Made by a program: the position numbers and the translations under genes. The notes under the pieces were generated by a model, which worked only from the letters and a program-made list of their open reading frames with translations, was not told the origin of the DNA and did no database searches. From CAYQSU01 sp964420325 (GTDB lineage: Bacteria; Pseudomonadota; Alphaproteobacteria; Rhodospirillales; Defluviicoccaceae), in contig CAYQSU010000038.1 of assembly GCA_964420325.1 (NCBI GenBank), positions 1 to 32,838 of the forward strand: a stretch of DNA of 32,838 nt. The letters are read 5' to 3'. Positions within the stretch are counted from its first letter, which is position 1; every line of letters starts with the position of its first letter. This document shows, piece by piece, positions 30,787-32,838 of the stretch.

Positions 30787-30817
30787 TTGCCGGGGCTTCC
30801 CGCACTGCCTGTATAAT
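30787..30817 (+). promoter_or_regulatory. promoter of the DUF4921 gene
   Basis: TATAAT (30812-30817) matches the -10 consensus exactly. TTGCCG (30787-30792) is a fair -35 with a long 19-bp spacer. The start would fall around 30823-30825, on the ATG of a short upstream frame. Confidence 0.5.
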
Positions 30818-30822
30818 CGCGC

Positions 30823-30882
30823 ATGATCGCGCGGGCGTTCGAGCCTTGCGGCAGGGGCGGAAGCCGATGTTCCCGGAGCTGA
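30823..30882 (+). CDS. possible leaderless 19-codon upstream frame overlapping the DUF4921 start
   Basis: An ATG lies where transcription from the TATAAT box should begin, so it could be translated without a leader. It reads MIARAFEPCGRGGSRCSRS and stops at 30882, 16 nt inside the DUF4921 gene in another frame. The peptide looks unlike a conserved protein; if used, its role would be to influence translation of the next gene. It may be chance. Confidence 0.2.
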   Translation: MIARAFEPCGRGGSRCSRS

Positions 30883-32255
30883 TTCCCGAGTCCAACTATC
30901 TGATGCGGATGGCCGACGGCACCATCAAGCAGGTCAACCCGTTCACCGGCACCGAGGTGTGGACGGTGCCGGGACGCGGCAACCGGCCGATCGGCGGCAA
31001 TAGCGAGGACCGGCGGCCGCTCGCCCGGGCCGACCGGGACGCCTGGTGCGCGTTCTGCGCCGGGCGCTATCTCGAGACGCCGCCCGAGAAGGCGCGCCTC
31101 GTCGTCACCGGCAACGGCTATGCCACGCTCCGCACCCTCGCCGCCGAGGAGCTCGACGACAGCGTCGCCGAGTTCCGCCGCGTCCCCAACCTGTTCGAAA
31201 TCGTCTCCTACGACTACTGGCGCAAGAACTTCGGCTACGAGATGGCGGCCGCCGACCGCATCCGCCGCGACGCCTATCTCGCCGGCGGACGCGGCCGCAA
31301 GCACGTCTTCGACGTGCTCGACCGGCGCCTCAAGGCCGCCGGCATGACCCCGCTCGAGATCGCCGGTCTGCCGCTCGCCGAGCGCCTCGGGCTCGCCGAC
31401 GCGTTCTTCTCCGGCGGCCACGAGCTGATCATCGCCCGCCGCCACTACGTCGACGCCGCCCGCTTCGACGACGAGCTCGCGTCCTCGGGCACGCTCTCGC
31501 CCGAGGAGCACTACCAGTACCTGCGCTTCACCATCGACGCGGTACGCGAGATCTATCTCGCCAACCGCTACGTCCGCTACGTCGCCGTGTTCCAGAACTG
31601 GCTGAAGCCGGCCGGCGCCTCGTTCGACCACCTGCACAAGCAGCTGGTGGCGATCGACGAGCGCGGCGTGCAGAGCGACATCGAGATCCGTCTCGCCCGC
31701 TTCAACCCCAACATCTACAACGAGGCGGCGGTAAACTTCGCCGCCTACCACAACCTCGTCGTCGCCGAGAACGAGCACGCCATCGCCTTCGCCGGCTTCG
31801 GCCACCGCTATCCCACCCTCGAGGTGTTCTCGAAGAGCGAGCGCAGCCAGCCGTGGAACCACGCGGCCGACGAGCTCCGGGCCGTCTCCGACCTCGTCCA
31901 CGCCTGCCACGCCGCCACCGGCCCCGCCGTCCCCACCAACGAGGAGTGGTACTACAAGCCGCCCGACGCCGACGTCGCCATGCCGTGGCGGGTGCTGATC
32001 AAGTGGCGGACCTCGACGCCGGCCGGCTTCGAGGGCGGGACCCGCATCTTCGTCAACACCATCGACCCGTTCTCGCTGCGCGACCGCATCGTGCCGCGGC
32101 TGTTCCACCTCAAGAACGAGGGCCGGATCGCTTCGATGAAGATCGCCTTCGAGTGCGACTGCGTGCCGAACTGCCTCAAGTACAACCCGGCGGTCCGCCG
32201 CGGCGCCGAACGCGACCAGGAGTTCCCGTCGCTGCACGACCGCACCCGCGAGTGA
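30867..32255 (+). CDS. DUF4921 protein, galactose-1-phosphate uridylyltransferase-like
   Basis: A 462-aa protein of the DUF4921 type with the layout of GalT (HIT superfamily). A Cys-x-x-Cys pair (Cys61, Cys64) corresponds to the GalT zinc site, GGHELIIARRH (His185) to a third ligand, and VFQNWLKPAGASFDHLHKQ to the catalytic H-x-H-x-Q (His255, His257, Gln259). The usual Pro of HPH is Leu here. The C-terminus has a further cysteine group (Cys430, Cys432, Cys436). A nucleotidyl or phosphorylase reaction on a sugar nucleotide is therefore likely, but the substrate is unknown. The ATG at 30867 has GGAAG just upstream and gives a normal family start (MFPELIPESNYL). Confidence 0.8.
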   Translation: MFPELIPESNYLMRMADGTIKQVNPFTGTEVWTVPGRGNRPIGGNSEDRRPLARADRDAWCAFCAGRYLETPPEKARLVVTGNGYATLRTLAAEELDDSVAEFRRVPNLFEIVSYDYWRKNFGYEMAAADRIRRDAYLAGGRGRKHVFDVLDRRLKAAGMTPLEIAGLPLAERLGLADAFFSGGHELIIARRHYVDAARFDDELASSGTLSPEEHYQYLRFTIDAVREIYLANRYVRYVAVFQNWLKPAGASFDHLHKQLVAIDERGVQSDIEIRLARFNPNIYNEAAVNFAAYHNLVVAENEHAIAFAGFGHRYPTLEVFSKSERSQPWNHAADELRAVSDLVHACHAATGPAVPTNEEWYYKPPDADVAMPWRVLIKWRTSTPAGFEGGTRIFVNTIDPFSLRDRIVPRLFHLKNEGRIASMKIAFECDCVPNCLKYNPAVRRGAERDQEFPSLHDRTRE

Positions 32256-32338
32256 GGGCGGAGCGGCCTTGAGCCGGCCGATGGCGGGAGGACGGTTCAG
32301 CGGCTACAGTCTCAGGCGCCAACGTCAAGGAGACGACA

Positions 32339-32719
32339 ATGCCCTACGTCAAGCGCGACGCCGACGGCGCCATCGTCGCCGTCTTCCGCGAGGCCGTCGA
32401 GGACGGGCTCGAGGAGATCGCCGAGGACGACCCTGAGCTCGGCCGCTTCGTCAACTCCGCCCGGCTCCTGCGCGGCGTGGTCAGCGAGTGGATCGAGACC
32501 GACCTCGCCATGGCGCGGGTGGTCGAGGACCTGATCGACATCCTGATCGAGCGCGACGTCATCCGCTTCACCGATCTCCCGGCCGAGGCGCAGGAGAAGA
32601 TCCGGGGCCGCCGCCGGCGGCGGGAGGAGGCGCGCTACGTGGAGGCGCTCGACTCGGACACCGACCGGGCGCTCGCCGTGGCCCCCGCGGACGACGACGG
32701 CGGCGAGCGCTACCTCTGA
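32339..32719 (+). CDS. small conserved protein, often labelled tryptophan-synthase-beta-like
   Basis: A 126-aa acidic protein. Its start, MPYVKRDADGAIVAVFREAV, the motif EEIAEDDPELGRF and the helix MARVVEDLIDILIERDVIRF with TDLPAEAQEKIRGRR match a small family, common in proteobacteria, that is commonly mislabelled tryptophan synthase beta-like; it lacks any pyridoxal-phosphate enzyme fold. The function is unknown. The ribosome site is strong (AAGGAG, 6 nt before the ATG). The last 10 nt overlap a convergent minus-strand frame. Confidence 0.8.
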   Translation: MPYVKRDADGAIVAVFREAVEDGLEEIAEDDPELGRFVNSARLLRGVVSEWIETDLAMARVVEDLIDILIERDVIRFTDLPAEAQEKIRGRRRRREEARYVEALDSDTDRALAVAPADDDGGERYL

Positions 32720-32838
32720 TGCGCGGCGCCGGCGGGCCGCTTGCGCATCGTCAGCCACAGGAGGGCGACGAGCGCGTAGACGACGAGCCGCTTCACCGAC
32801 CGCACCGGATCCACCCGCACCTCCCTCCGCCTGAAGCC
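32710..32838 (-). CDS. C-terminal end of a minus-strand frame with one membrane helix (may start inside or beyond the window)
   Basis: The minus-strand frame ending with TAG at 32712-32710 stays open to the window edge. It encodes VKRLVVYALVALLWLTMRKR and a short basic tail, a membrane helix followed by positive charges. A GTG at 32814, with GGAGG about 8 nt upstream, would give a complete 34-aa membrane peptide. Otherwise this is the end of a longer gene to the right. Confidence 0.4.
   Translation of the reverse strand, partial: GFRRREVRVDPVRSVKRLVVYALVALLWLTMRKRPAGAAHQR

Noticed and set aside
1..32838. CRISPR arrays, insertion sequences, integrases or phage genes
   Set aside because: No spaced direct repeats, transposase motifs or terminal inverted repeats were seen on either strand.

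Overview
The window is a G+C-rich (roughly 70 %) bacterial chromosome segment, densely packed with housekeeping genes. The gene order points to an alphaproteobacterium, probably of the Rhodospirillales type: gatC-gatA divergent from ruvX, then pyrB-pyrC-plsY, dprA-topA-rnr-rpmG, hisZ-purA, and rluD-rpoH divergent from a small DUF6476-like gene. Two TTAA-N7-TTAA motifs of the CtrA type fit the same group. I see no rRNA, tRNA, CRISPR array, insertion sequence, integrase or phage gene.

Layout. 1-634: 3' end of a TPR-rich protein, probably the tail of a class III cyclase/ATPase. 656-3184: a CPA1 Na+/H+ antiporter carrying a cyclic-nucleotide-binding domain, convergent with it. 3599-4263: a FitAB (VapBC-like) toxin-antitoxin pair with a perfect palindromic operator. 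4465-4541: a strong hairpin and a 30-bp interrupted palindrome without an assigned role, ahead of a DUF2628 gene. 5259-7015: gatA and gatC. 7167-11568: ruvX, an AEC-family permease, pyrB, a dihydroorotase-like gene lacking the metal-binding HxH, and plsY. 11641-12817: two minus-strand genes (a 60-residue orphan and a secreted SYLF protein) sitting between plsY and dprA. 13065-19360: dprA, topA, rnr, rpmG. 19390-21789: a Crp/Fnr regulator behind a CtrA-like box, and a gamma-glutamyltransferase without a signal peptide. 22031-25258: an unknown exported protein, hisZ, purA. 25395-28016: a predicted pseudokinase with a C-terminal membrane anchor, followed by a small polytopic membrane protein. 28018-29987: rpoH and rluD. 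30010-32719: a DUF6476-like protein, a JAMM/MPN peptidase, a GalT-like DUF4921 protein and a small conserved protein. A minus-strand fragment reaches the right edge.

How the genes fit together. Most products serve core information processing or precursor supply: amidotransferase for tRNA charging, Holliday junction resolution, pyrimidine, purine and histidine synthesis, phospholipid acylation, DNA uptake processing, supercoiling, RNA decay, ribosome assembly and modification, and the heat-shock sigma factor. The less ordinary parts are the pseudokinase/membrane-protein pair between purA and rpoH, the degenerate dihydroorotase beside pyrB, the possible cyclase/cyclic-nucleotide-gated antiporter pair at the left edge, and several regulatory DNA structures in otherwise empty intergenic gaps. 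The pseudokinase pair is the best candidate for an undescribed system.
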